DNA from: Nosema muscidifuracis
Taxonomy: Eukaryota > Microsporidia > Nosematidae
Direction of reading: 5' to 3'
DNA length: 64,000 bases
NCBI GenBank assembly: GCA_028335825.1
Contig: JAIOKI010000015.1
Location: forward strand, 1 to 64,000
Part shown: in pieces, positions 12,121 to 23,639 of the stretch
How the letters are laid out: every line of letters starts with the position of its first letter
How positions within the stretch are numbered: the stretch's first letter is position 1
Program-made: the position numbers and the translations under genes
The notes under the pieces: generated by a model
What the model was told of the DNA's origin: nothing
Database searches by the model: none
What the model saw: only the letters and a program-made list of their open reading frames with translations

Positions 12121-13255
12121 TATATATAGTGATGAATATCTGGATTTAACAATCTAAGAAAAGTCGAAGTAGCAAAGAAAACAAGTATGAATTGTTAACT
12201 AATCATTCTAAATATACAATGAAGATTATATCTAGCATAATAAATGTGTTACTTTATACAGTCAAATTATAGTAGAATTCAGAAATGATTTAAATACTCC
12301 AGAAAACCTTAATATAAACATTAGTAGAACACTCAACATATTAGATACAACAAGTGAAGATGTATCAATTGAGAAATCTATAAAATATAAATAAGTTTAA
12401 TTATTTCTAAATTAATTTATATATAACTAATCATATATTATAAACTCTTACTAAAAATCTAATTTTTATAATTTTATTCTTTTGAAAAGATGATCTATAT
12501 AATATTATAAGAAATAGATATAGACCATCACTATATAGAAAATTTTATAATATTATATTGACATACTAAATATTATTTAAATTATACTTTCTTAATGTTT
12601 ATTGTGGAGATTTAAGTCAGATTAAACATATTGATTTTAATATTCTAGATTAAACTTTTTTGTTCTCAGAACAAGTATGTAATTTTATTATTATGGTTAA
12701 CAATATATAAATGTCAAATTTTAAACTTTTTATATATATGGATACTATTTCGTTAAAAGATTAATTCACATATGTCTGTATCTTCCACAGTAAAGAAGTA
12801 TTGGTCGAGAATAAATATCTAAACATGTAAGAAAATAATTTCAATTTATAAATCAATGACATTATGAATCAGTCAATCTTTAATTTTCTAGCTTAAATAA
12901 ATATACTAATACTGAATATAAAAGATTATTCTTATATCTTTGAACAAGAAACTTTTAATGTTAAATAATTATATAATGGATGATCATCTACTGACGTATT
13001 TTTATCTAATAGAAGTGTTGAGAAATAAATGAAATACATTAATGATATAATAAAATTACTAAAATTTATTGAGATGAATCATAGTGAAGATATTACTAAT
13101 AGATTTTCATATCACAAATATAATATCAAAGAGATATAATAATAAAGACTTAAGAAGAAATCAATAAAGGTAAGTTTTTAGATGATACCTTTGAGTGTGT
13201 ATTAAGAAAATACTTTTTGTATTTTTTATATCATTGAATAATTTCTATACTTCTA
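12121..13255 (+). pseudogene. Long gene relic, unknown product
   Basis: Protein-like stretches in changing frames run through this segment on the plus strand. Examples: EFRNDLNTPENLNINIS (about 12280), DDLYNIIRNRYRPSLYRKFY (about 12490) followed by NVYCGDLSQIKHIDFNILD, and MKYINDIIKLLKFIEMNHSE (about 13030). Many stops and frame changes separate them. The Asn/Lys/Ile-rich style resembles the 442-aa and 546-aa secreted-type proteins, so it may be a dead member of that class; this is inference. Confidence 0.45.
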
Positions 13256-13383
13256 GAATATTATATTCATTCAATATATTTCTCTAACTTTCAATGATAT
13301 CATGATTTAAAATAATTATTATCCTTCTTACTTTTTTAATATTTAATGATGTGTTTACTAGTAAAAATATTAAGTCTAATTAT

Positions 13384-14304
13384 TTAATAATAATATTTTG
13401 GAAGGTCTTTACAAATATATCTATATACAATCACAATTAAATTATAAGTTATTATAGCCATCATACTAAATATCATTATAAACATTATCCAATTTGTTCT
13501 ACATATATTTAAAGATAAAGACAGGATATATAAATAACAGATATAACTAGAGAATACAAATATCTCCTTCAAAGATAATCTACTCAAAATTCCAACAATA
13601 AATCCTAAAATAAATAATGATAATATTATTAACATGTATATATTCCATAACATAAATATCTGTACAACTCCAACTAATAATATAAATAGCAAGTCGATCT
13701 TTGGATTGAATTTTTCTTTTTGACTTATACTTCTATTAAGTAAAGTCATAAATATATAAAAAACGAATAATACGTTTAATATACATAACAAATATATATT
13801 CTCTAATTCTATACAGTAAATTATCATATAACTACTAATAGAATAATTTAAAGCTATAAATGATACAATATTCATGCATCTTCTCAATTCATCAGTATCT
13901 CCTATTTTCCTAATTAACATAAGACTTTTAGGAATTAAAGATAAGATGAAAATCACTGTTGAAGTATTAAGAACTACAATCAGAAATTTGTAAGGTATCA
14001 CATGCAATAATAAAAATCCTATTAAATTAAGAGCAACTATAGTAATAAAACTAAGAATATTTATATGATTACATAAAGAGATAAAGCCAAAATGATACCT
14101 TATCGAAGTCAATAATGATATTGATATATCCCCATATAAATCATAAAAAGATCTACTTTCATTATTACGAAGTAATTTGTATGCACTATTAATAATATAT
14201 GCATTACAATTACTGTTCCTTAACTTAATGATATTGCAGTATGCCTTTTTGATTTCATCTTGAGTGGCATTTTTGTTGCAATTTAGAATATCATATAGCT
14301 GCAT
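13384..14304 (-). CDS. J-like-domain multi-pass membrane protein without HPD
   Basis: This complete 306-aa protein has two parts. Residues 1-60 match the J-domain pattern of DnaJ/Hsp40 co-chaperones: LYDILNCNKNATQDEIKKAY (helices I-II), then NSAYKLLRNNESRSFYDLYG (helices III-IV). The HPD tripeptide that stimulates Hsp70 ATPase is absent; the loop reads LRNSNCNAYI. Residues ~80-297 contain seven or eight hydrophobic spans with short loops. The protein is therefore a J-like polytopic membrane protein, plausibly in the ER or another internal membrane. Without HPD it would not be expected to activate Hsp70 in the usual way. The start ATG is preceded by TTACCCTTA, the microsporidian C-run motif. 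Confidence is good for the fold resemblance, low for the role. Confidence 0.72.
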   Translation of the reverse strand: MQLYDILNCNKNATQDEIKKAYCNIIKLRNSNCNAYIINSAYKLLRNNESRSFYDLYGDISISLLTSIRYHFGFISLCNHINILSFITIVALNLIGFLLLHVIPYKFLIVVLNTSTVIFILSLIPKSLMLIRKIGDTDELRRCMNIVSFIALNYSISSYMIIYCIELENIYLLCILNVLFVFYIFMTLLNRSISQKEKFNPKIDLLFILLVGVVQIFMLWNIYMLIILSLFILGFIVGILSRLSLKEIFVFSSYICYLYILSLSLNICRTNWIMFIMIFSMMAIITYNLIVIVYRYICKDLPKYYY

Positions 14305-15920
14305 TAAGGGTAAGCATCAATGAAATTATTTATAGAATAAATATCAATTTGTTTATTTTTAATTTGTTGTTATTTACAAATTTATTAATTATTATCTAAA
14401 TTTCAGATCGATATATCTCTTATGATAAAGAGAAGTTTAATGAAACAATATTATCAAAATTCATCTTTTTAATTATGATCTTTTATATTAAAATATTAAA
14501 TAAATTAATTACATAATAATATAAAAGATACGTACAAATTAGATATATATTTATGATTTTAAAATAAAAATCATTTAATATTTTTTAAATATTATAACTA
14601 ATATTAATCTTATGTAAGAACAATGAATATATGATATACTATCAAATGATTCATTAATAAATTATAATAAAAATATATCCCTATGACATTTATTTATTTT
14701 TGTATGAAATTTAATCTTCATTATTATACAAAGACAGTTATGGTCACAAGTTGAATAAATATAATTTTAGACTTATAAATATATTTTCTATTTTAAGTGT
14801 ATACCAGTATCTTATTCTTTATATTTTTTTAGATTATTTCACGTCTGGTTTTGAGTAATTCTGATAAATATATTCTGCATTCATATTTCAACGATATGCT
14901 TTCAATAATATAGTTATATTTTTAATTATGTATTCATTTCAGTCTCAATTATATACTAAATCTGTACATGTTAATAATCTATTGATACTAGTTAGTTTTA
15001 AATGATCACGACGAGGTAGTGAAAAAAATTAATATTTTTAATTTGAAACAGATATATTGAATCTAAAAATATTGATTTTTATTTATGAGCTGATATTAAA
15101 ATGCTAATGATCTATTTTGAAAATCGAAAATAGTACAGTATAAATATGATTTAATAACGAAACATTTTTATAAGTTTTATATGAAATTCTATTAATCTCA
15201 ATGATGAATAAACCAGTAATTCACTTTTTTATATGTTTCATTATTACAAATCTCTTTATCTAATTCAGTAGCTTATTTCTATAAATTAAACATAAGATAT
15301 GAGATTTCTTGTATCAATCTATTTCCAAAATAAATTATATTCTTTTATATCTAATTAATTATCGATATATTATTTAAAAAATAAATTTCTTCAAAAAAAG
15401 TTAACTTTCATTTCTACTCTATATTATATAAAATATATTTCAATTTATAATCAAAATTATACAGCTTAATTAAACATTAATTTTTTCATATTTCAAAGAA
15501 TGTATTGTAATAACATCAGATTTTTATTTTTAAAAAATTAATGAATTACTAGATTTTAAAATAATTATTTTATTGTCTTATATATTAAAGAAAAGACTCA
15601 TTATAAATCATTTTATATATTATTAAAAATAATGTGAATTATACTAGAATAAATTAGATTATATATATCATTTTTATATTTAACTGAACAATATATTAGA
15701 TAAAGTAATACTATATATAAGTTGATATAAGAAGAAAACTTAATGTAAGATATAAATTTTTGAGAAATTACATCATTATATTAAATCCTCAATTTATAGT
15801 AAATTTAAATAATTATCCATTATAAACTAATCTATATACCATGTCCAGATTTGTCATCTAAAAAAGATATTTTTAAAATAGTAAATTAAATTTTAAAAAG
15901 TTTAATGTTAAACATTATAA
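14305..15920. other. AT-rich intergenic region
   Basis: About 1.6 kb between the divergently placed J-like and hydrolase genes. No further gene or long repeat seen beyond the two start-proximal motifs. Confidence 0.55.
14308..14310 (-). promoter_or_regulatory. Start-proximal CCC motif of the J-like gene
   Basis: CCC lies three bases upstream of the ATG (TTACCCTTA-ATG). A C-run immediately before the start is the best-conserved expression signal described in microsporidia. It supports the chosen start. Confidence 0.6.
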
Positions 15921-15928
15921 CTATATTA

Positions 15929-15931
15929 CCC
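15929..15931 (+). promoter_or_regulatory. Start-proximal CCC motif of the hydrolase gene
   Basis: TTACCCAT lies directly before the ATG at 15934. This is the same motif and spacing as at the J-like gene, and supports this start over later ATGs. Confidence 0.6.
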
Positions 15932-15933
15932 AT

Positions 15934-16680
15934 ATGAAAAAGATAAATAGATTTTTTATATTTGTTATAAATTTATTATTTATTTCAAACTTTACATTAT
16001 TTGTTATACAACGTAAAATACTCTTTACAATGAAGAGACCTGTAGTCATGGAAGTACATACTATTTATAACAATATTGATATCTATTTATTTGATAAAAA
16101 TAGTTCTACAGATATTATATTCTTCCATGGTTCAATCATTTCAGGTGTTATTTATAAAAAGTTATTGCAAGATATGGCTGATAAAACTAATCATAATGTT
16201 TTATCATTCAATATGAGGGGTGTATTTAATTCTAGAGGTGTATCATCAGAAAAAGGAATACGAAATGAAGTCAATTTATTTTCTGATTTTGTAAAGAAAA
16301 GGGGTAAAAAATTAATAGTTTTTGGCCAATCACTTGGTTGTTGTTTAGCTATCCAATTTAGTAGACTGATGAAATGTAAAAAAGTTATTTTAGAGAATCC
16401 TTTTATTGATTATAAATCAGTTATTAAGTATAAATTTTATTCTTCTATATTTTCATATCTAGTAGTAGATACATGGAAGAATACAGATATCAAATATTTA
16501 GAAAATGTCTTATTTCTCTTAAGTGATAAAGATACTCTTATAAATAATTCAGAAGGTCTACAGTTGGCTAATATGACACATAATAGTTCTATACAATATT
16601 TGAAAGAAAGTACTCATTTTGATGCTGCTAGAAATCCAGAGTATTATTCTTTTATAATATCATACCTCAATAAAATATAA
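15934..16680 (+). CDS. Alpha/beta hydrolase, BEM46/ABHD13-like, membrane anchored
   Basis: This 248-aa serine hydrolase has an amino-terminal hydrophobic anchor (about residues 5-25), then an alpha/beta hydrolase core. Visible family marks are FFHGS (oxyanion-hole loop, ~residue 63), the nucleophile elbow GQSLG (G-x-S-x-G, catalytic Ser, ~residue 133), an acidic residue in LLSDKDTLI (~residue 197) and His in STHFDAA (~residue 228), giving a complete Ser-Asp-His triad. This arrangement fits BEM46/ABHD13-type hydrolases, whose substrates are poorly defined (lipid or acyl-ester hydrolysis is likely). The anchor suggests it is held at an internal or plasma membrane with the catalytic part on one face. 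The gene is complete and intact, with the CCC motif before its start. Substrate is unknown. Confidence 0.87.
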   Translation: MKKINRFFIFVINLLFISNFTLFVIQRKILFTMKRPVVMEVHTIYNNIDIYLFDKNSSTDIIFFHGSIISGVIYKKLLQDMADKTNHNVLSFNMRGVFNSRGVSSEKGIRNEVNLFSDFVKKRGKKLIVFGQSLGCCLAIQFSRLMKCKKVILENPFIDYKSVIKYKFYSSIFSYLVVDTWKNTDIKYLENVLFLLSDKDTLINNSEGLQLANMTHNSSIQYLKESTHFDAARNPEYYSFIISYLNKI

Positions 16681-17032
16681 TTTTATATTAATATCACATA
16701 TAACAGAGGGTTAACAATATTTTTACAATATAAACAAATAGTCAAGATAAATATAAATTACAGAAAATAGATCAATTATATAAATAGAAGTATTTGAGAA
16801 AAATATCAACTTATATAATTATTTAATTAAAAAACTTTTGAATTATTTATTAACCATCTAATTCTATTTATTGATATAATGACTTAAACATTGAATATAT
16901 TTTAATCTTAAACAAATCATAATTGTATCATTTAAATTTACATGATTTTTTTGAATAATTATCAATTTTGTTCTAAAACAGTTTGTTTGTTCATAATAAG
17001 TATAAAATAATTCTCTTGTATGAACAATTAAA
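16681..17032. other. AT-rich spacer
   Basis: No supported gene. A minus-strand open frame at 16864-17061 overlaps the next relic antisense and has no protein-like character. Confidence 0.5.
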
Positions 17033-17640
17033 ATGACATCATCATATGTTCTTAAACTCACAGTTGAAGAAAATGAAACATTATTACTAGCTGATCAATA
17101 TTCTACTAATGGAGATGTTATTACATTAAATATGTAGTTTTAATACTCAACTATCTAGTAGTGCTACATTCACTATTAATTAGTACTTGTTATCTAAATT
17201 ATATAACATATAGTACTTAGGAGAATTACAAATTTTATAGAAATAGTATGGGTAAAAAATTAAATGTAGTAGAAGGATCAAATAATGCTAAAGATAAAGT
17301 TAAAATTGACGTAAAAGATACAAAGAATAGTGGTGAAAATGACATTTCAAAAACTATAGATACAGTTTAAGTTGACATAGAAAAAAAATAAAGATACTAA
17401 TATTTTAGAAGGAACAAATGTTATTGTTGAAAATTATGGGTGGATGAAATCAAGATAATATAACAAAAATAAAACCTAAAAAATACATCAATCATTTAAC
17501 TTTAATATTGTTAGTATCAAAGAAAGGTGATTTAGAATATGGTTATAACTATTCAAAGTCTATCATTATAATAACAGAAATAGGGAAGAGAAATAATCTT
17601 TTAAAAATAATGAGTGAAACATTTCTACAATAAACTATAT
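17033..17640 (+). pseudogene. Relic of a soluble Lys/Asp/Asn-rich protein gene
   Basis: Several short open pieces on the plus strand look like one decayed gene. A 34-codon frame runs 17033-17137 (MTSSYVLKLTVEENETLLLA...). A 40-codon frame runs 17248-17370 (MGKKLNVVEGSNNAKDKVKI...). Later pieces such as DTNILEGTNVIVENYGW lie near 17400. They are more G/C-rich and purine-rich than the flanks, as coding DNA is here. The repeated themes NVVEGSNN and NILEGTNV hint at an internal repeat. No family is recognised. Confidence 0.5.
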
Positions 17641-19902
17641 ATATATAATATTTAAGTTTTATTATTTTAATTTATCTTCTTAATTCTTGTATGAGTAAAA
17701 AAATGATATTAAATTTATTTCATTATAATCTTCTTAAATTGATCTTTTAAATATAAATTATTAATTATTTTTATCATTAATTTACTTAATATTATTTTTA
17801 ATTAAATATCTATATGATAAATTTATTAGTATGAATATTTGATTAATAAGATGTTAATTTCAAAACACATAAATAATTCTTTAGTCAGTATTTTAATGTT
17901 TAAATAAATTAATAAAATTATTAAATAATAAATGTTTGTGTAATTATTTGACAATACAACATTTATTAACAAGATTATGTCTAGTAGTAGGATAAAAATA
18001 TTTTCTAATAATTTTTTTATAAAAATGACCCTTCATTTACTTTCTCTTTACAATTGTTATAATTATAGATTAGAGACTCATACAAAGAATATAAAATAAC
18101 TGATAATTTGAAAGATACTTTTTTATGCTTTTAAGATAAATATATAAAGTGAAATATTCTTGTTGAAAATATATCATTTCTCATATAATATATAACTATA
18201 TTTTTACACAAATACTAGAATAGTATCATTCTTCACATCTAAATATCAAGATAATTTACAGACTTTTTCGAGATATTCCTTTGTCACATTGGATATTCAA
18301 ATAAGAATATAGAGAAGAGTTTTAATTTTTAATTATTTCCTCTACTTAAGAAATTCACTATTAAATATGTAAGTGACAAAATTTAACATTCTTTATAATT
18401 ATTTCTAGTATATGCATAATATTGAATATTCTATAAATTTAAGAGATGTTATACTTCACCTGATATTATCCTATGTGTCTCTACTCTATACCATTATTAG
18501 ATGATATTAAAATTATTATTAATAACCATCTCATGATAAAGTAGATAGATGATTCAATAAAATATTAGATTTGTTAATCGAACCTTTGATTAGATTAGAA
18601 GTAATTTTTTAGTATAATCCTATTTATTTTGTTTCATACTATATTGTAGATTCAAAATCATTAATATCTTTATCTTAATATTAACCATGTTGAAATATAA
18701 TGGTGTCTTTATATTAAGAAAATATTGTTATTGTTCATATCTTTATTTTTTATTTGTTTAATTGAATTATATCATATATATTAAATGCCCTTCAGTTCAC
18801 AACTTCTTCTTTCTTATTTTCAATAGAGTTTCATCTTCTTACATTGGTTTTTATGAAATTTATATTTTAAGACAAATAATAGAATTCTTTACATTGAAGA
18901 TAATGTAATCTTATTTTTAGAATTCATCTAAATGAAAATATTACAGATGATTAAATAAATTATGTTTCGAATAATTTCAAATTTAAAATTATTATTATAA
19001 TAATAATTAGATTGATCATAAATTAATTTGTAATTCTTTTTTAATAATAGAAATAAACTAAAAAACATAACTTAGATTAATAAATAAAAGCATTAACACA
19101 AATATGCAGAAACTTATAAAATATTGATTTATATGTTATATACAAATGAATCTAAAAAGTTGATAAGAAATAAAAGACTTTGTAAATTTACAAAAATATC
19201 AATATGAAATGAAAGAATTTTGTTTATAAAAATAAATAGTTCAAACAATTTTACTGATTTATGTAACATGAAAGTATTATTTACACTAATAATATTTAAA
19301 TTATTTTTTATTTAAATGATAAATTAACCATCTTCTATGTTCATAAAATAAGCTACTAGTCATAGAAATATTATTTTATATTTTCTTTTACTCATATGAA
19401 ATTCAATCTTTAATTGAGCTATTTTCTGATTTTTGACATCATATTCTGTTTTTATGTTTTCTAATTTATCTACATCTATACATATTGTAAATTTTTTATT
19501 ATATCATCCTAATTTATATAAAGAATATTATTTTGTATTTTAGTGTATTTATCAATAAAAATTATTTAGTTGAAAACATTCTCATATATTTGATCTAGAT
19601 TAACAAAAGATAATTAAAGTTTTAATTTATTATTATTGTATTTGAAATTAATTTTATAATATTATATATTAGAAAAGCTTATCATTAATTGAAAAATCTT
19701 CGATCATTTAAATACATGAAAATTGAATTAATTTATTCTATTTATATTAATAAAATTACACGTAGTAAAACAAAGTATTATTTCAATGTTTTATTGTAAT
19801 AAATTTATTGCTTTCAGAATTTGAATATTGAAAGAAATTAATATATTTTTATTAAGTGATTAATTAAAAGAATTACATAAATTTATATATTTTAGATCCA
19901 TA
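17641..19902. other. AT-rich spacer
   Basis: No gene supported in 2.2 kb. T-rich stretches around 18.8-18.9 and 19.3-19.5 kb could be faint minus-strand relics but have no readable product. Confidence 0.5.
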
Positions 19903-21231
19903 ATGTATTTGATAACTTTATACTTCTTGATTATATTTAGTACTAGAAATTATTCTGATGAGATGTATGTAATAAAAGAGATCCTTCCGAGTAAAGATTA
20001 TATACTCATTGATTTAGGATCTCTAGATGAATCTGATTTTATTACTGATAAGATGGATAATTATGAAAATAATTCAGTTATACGCTATGAAATATTAGAA
20101 AGTTACAATGTTATTGATGATTATCTTTCTTTAAATACATATATTGACAATCTTGATCAAAATATAGATAACAATTCTGTTACTTTACCAAATCAATCTC
20201 ATGAGAACAAACCAGTTAATCTTTCAAATTTTAATAACACAAATATTATTCCAATAGATGAGTTTATTAAGTTCAATAAGATTATATGTATGTTTCATAA
20301 TGATATAGAACAAATCAAATTACAGTTAAAATATTTATTGAATTTAATAAACACTAAGAATAATTTTTATGTAGTTTATAAAGATATATTATTAAATTCA
20401 ATGAAGAACTATAAGTTTTTACCAAAAATCTTTCATATTGATAGATTTGATAATACTGATGATATTTATGATAGTATTGATTTAATATTTAAATATATGA
20501 ACTTTATGAAAGAATTTGATTTTAGTAAATTTAATCTATCACATTTCTGCAACTTTGATGGTAAAAATGAATTATACCGAATCATTATAAAAGTCACAAC
20601 CATGGAAAAATTCAACTTATCTTATTGTTCATTTAGTAAATATAACGTCTCATTTTTAGATAAAATAACAAAAGATGTTTATCAAGAAATGAATGATAAG
20701 AAAATATCTAAAGAAAAATTAATTTCATGTATAATAGAAAGTATAAATAATATTGAAGACTCTTTAGACAAAATTATACTTTACAAATGTTTTTTCGATA
20801 TTCTTATAAAGAATAATATTTATTGTTTAATTAGACTTTTACTTCATATAATAATGTATTATAGAGAGGGTAAAGTTTATTTAATTAATACTAATATTTA
20901 TTTTTTATTCGACAGATTATCATATTTAATTATATGTTGTAATCCTCAGTTGAATATAAATCTAAAATGTATTTTAAAATATAAAAATAATAAAATTTTA
21001 AAATTGTATTCAGATTACTATCTAACAAAATCAAAAGATTTATTAAGAGAAAATATCGAAATCTATGGATTAATTTTAAATTTGATAAATGAAAATCAAA
21101 CAAATGATTATCGTAACCTATATGATATAGTAATTAATATTAATTTCTACAACAATATAGCAATTAAATTTATGTCAAACATGATAATGCAAGGTGTAAT
21201 AAAGATATTAGAAGATAATAAAATACTTTAA
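19903..21231 (+). CDS. Secreted-type hypothetical protein, 442 aa
   Basis: Complete frame. The amino terminus MYLITLYFLIIFSTRNYS has a hydrophobic core suited to a signal peptide; no later segment is a convincing membrane span. The body is Asn/Ile/Lys/Asp-rich with a probable mostly helical second half (residues ~220-430). The start is preceded by GATCCATA, a weak C-run. The carboxyl end (EIYGLILNLI, then NLYDIV) resembles the end of the 546-aa protein at 48.8-50.4 kb (DIYSLILEDI, then TIYDLL), so the two may be distant members of one family; a profile comparison would be needed to prove it. No catalytic motif is visible. Likely exported, function unknown. Confidence 0.8.
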   Translation: MYLITLYFLIIFSTRNYSDEMYVIKEILPSKDYILIDLGSLDESDFITDKMDNYENNSVIRYEILESYNVIDDYLSLNTYIDNLDQNIDNNSVTLPNQSHENKPVNLSNFNNTNIIPIDEFIKFNKIICMFHNDIEQIKLQLKYLLNLINTKNNFYVVYKDILLNSMKNYKFLPKIFHIDRFDNTDDIYDSIDLIFKYMNFMKEFDFSKFNLSHFCNFDGKNELYRIIIKVTTMEKFNLSYCSFSKYNVSFLDKITKDVYQEMNDKKISKEKLISCIIESINNIEDSLDKIILYKCFFDILIKNNIYCLIRLLLHIIMYYREGKVYLINTNIYFLFDRLSYLIICCNPQLNINLKCILKYKNNKILKLYSDYYLTKSKDLLRENIEIYGLILNLINENQTNDYRNLYDIVININFYNNIAIKFMSNMIMQGVIKILEDNKIL

Positions 21232-22599
21232 TTGATGATTTTGTAGTTCTATAGTTATTATCATATTACTTTAATATCAATCAATTATTGATTATTTTTA
21301 ATTTTTCAAATAACACAAAATAGATTTAATTCATTATTATCAACTATCTATTATTATATATGGTTGAAATATTTAGAAATAAATTCATTATGGTACTGCT
21401 TTGAATTCATCCAGTGGCGAAGATTGATCCAAGTATATTTCAAAATATAAGGTATTTTTAAGCATAGAAGAATCCCATGATAATTAATGTTAATGTTCTA
21501 TATCTCATCTTCTTGTTTCAAATAAATGCTTGTGATTTTAAAGTATTAGAATAATTCCGTTATTTTTATCTTTCTTTTGTTGTTATATACTTTCTCATAG
21601 TTAAGAGTCTAACTTAATAAACAAAATTAAAGATAAAAATAAATTCGGTAATATCATAATTTAATATAGCTAATAAATCTTATTACTCTGATGAAATATT
21701 AAGTTCTAACAATTGAATATATTCATAATATAGATTATTTGATTCTATTTCTTTTACTTATTATAAATAATAATAAACTTTTAATATTAACATATATAGA
21801 ATTAATATTTTATAAATATCTGTAAGCTACTATATTTTAAACTAATTATATAATTAACTTCTTTGAAATTAAGAAAATATAGAAATCTAATCATCTTTGA
21901 CATAATAACATATTTTTCTTCTTTGCTTGTATGGAGAAATATTTACTCAAAGAATAACGAATCAATATAAAACACGAACACAAATTAGTCTTCTACAATA
22001 ATAACATGAGTTGTCTCTATATATCATTTAATAACACTAACTAACTCTGATATAATCTTCTTTAATTATCTCATTGATTGTATGTTACAGTTTTTGTTTA
22101 TGTAAATGAAAGTAAAAATACATTACTATATTGTATAAATCTAATAATTTTATGTAATTCAGTGTTTCTTTTATGGATGTTTTTTTTAAAACTTTTATTA
22201 TAATGAAATAGATATTATAAATAGTAAAAATTTTATATTTTATAGCCTTGTATCATTAATATTTTGTCTTTTAAATATACTTTTTTATTTGAATCTATCA
22301 AATTATTATATTGAGAATCATCACTTTTGATGCATGTTAATATTTCTTTCTAGGTTGCTTAAACAAATATCTTAGTATGAAAAAAACAATTTTCTATTAG
22401 ATAGTCTAATCAAAACTGTCTTTTAATGTAGATATATTTTTTAATTATTTATATATTATAATTCATTAGTAATAAATAATATTTAGTAAATGTTTAAGAG
22501 TATACGTGAAAAAATAACTTTTTATTTCCAGAGATTTAATATTAACCATCTTAAAATTTTATTTAGAATATATCTATAAGTGTTGAACTGATCAAAACT
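21232..22599. other. AT-rich spacer
   Basis: No gene supported. A slightly G/C-richer patch near 21.40-21.48 kb is too short to interpret. Confidence 0.5.
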
Positions 22600-23165
22600 G
22601 TGGTCGAGTAGAAAATTAAGTTCTTATGTAAATTAACTCTTCAACATTTCTTTTTTAGTATTATTTATATTTATACATGTCAATAAAATACTTTTGTAAA
22701 CTTTATATAAAACTTATAAATTTGCTATATTTCTCAATCAATATATTGATCCACCATATTAACTACTTATCTAATAATTTTTGTAAAATGTATGGTATTT
22801 GTGCTTTAAACTGACAAAGTATAAATTTATTCTTTAATGAGTATCTTATCAATTCTATTGCAAAGATTTCATATATAAATAATTATAAAAAGGTTTGCTT
22901 TAACCAGAGCATAGCATCATCATAATTTTTTACAAAATAGAAGGCAATTAATCTTTAAGGTCTTATTTTATAGATTCTTTGGAATATTCAAAATGATATT
23001 CACATTTTTATAAGCTGCGAAATATATTAATTCCATTCTTTAAATTTAAAAATCAATGATATTACATAACTTAATACAATTATATGTTAAATATATTTTT
23101 CCGTTTTCTAAAACTCTAAAGCAAATATAGTCTAAAAAAAGATAAATGATATCTAAAGGGGTTAA
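22600..23165 (-). pseudogene. Decayed paralogue of the 3.8-kb secreted-type gene
   Basis: On the minus strand, CCCC (23158-23161) is followed by sequence matching the signal-peptide region of the 3812-4021 gene; the ATG itself is changed. Further matching blocks run in the same order to about 22.8 kb, beyond the stop of the 3.8-kb frame. The copy has no usable frame left. It documents that the family once had at least two members on this arm and that the C-run motif outlasts the coding sequence. Confidence 0.55.
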
Positions 23166-23639
23166 AAAATATTATTTACATCAAAATAAAATAAATTTTA
23201 GTTTATCATACAATTATATGTATTGTCTCTAAACGAATATTAAATTCAATTTCTATAAATTTTATTTTAAGTAGTCTAAATTAAATTTTAATTATATCTA
23301 TCTCGTTTTTCTTAATATGATTGTATATATGTTGTTAGACAAAAATACATTTAATTTTACTTGTGTTTGTAAATTAAAAATATTAACTTAATAAATTTTA
23401 TTCTTAAATTAAACCTCCACTTTTTAATTAAATTTAATATTCTAATCTATTAAAGTACTTAAAATATTATATATATTTTGAGATTAAATTTCAATAATTG
23501 AATTATAGTTAAATACTTATTTCATATTTTAATTCTAGTTTCGATTATTTAAAAATGTCGAAATATAAATACAATATACTAGTTAATCACACTACATCAA
23601 TGTATAAAAATAAGTTAATAATTATATTGTATGTGTTCA

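Noticed and set aside
16864-17061. Minus-strand open frame of 65 codons
   Set aside because: It overlaps the plus-strand relic antisense and has no signal, motif or C-run.
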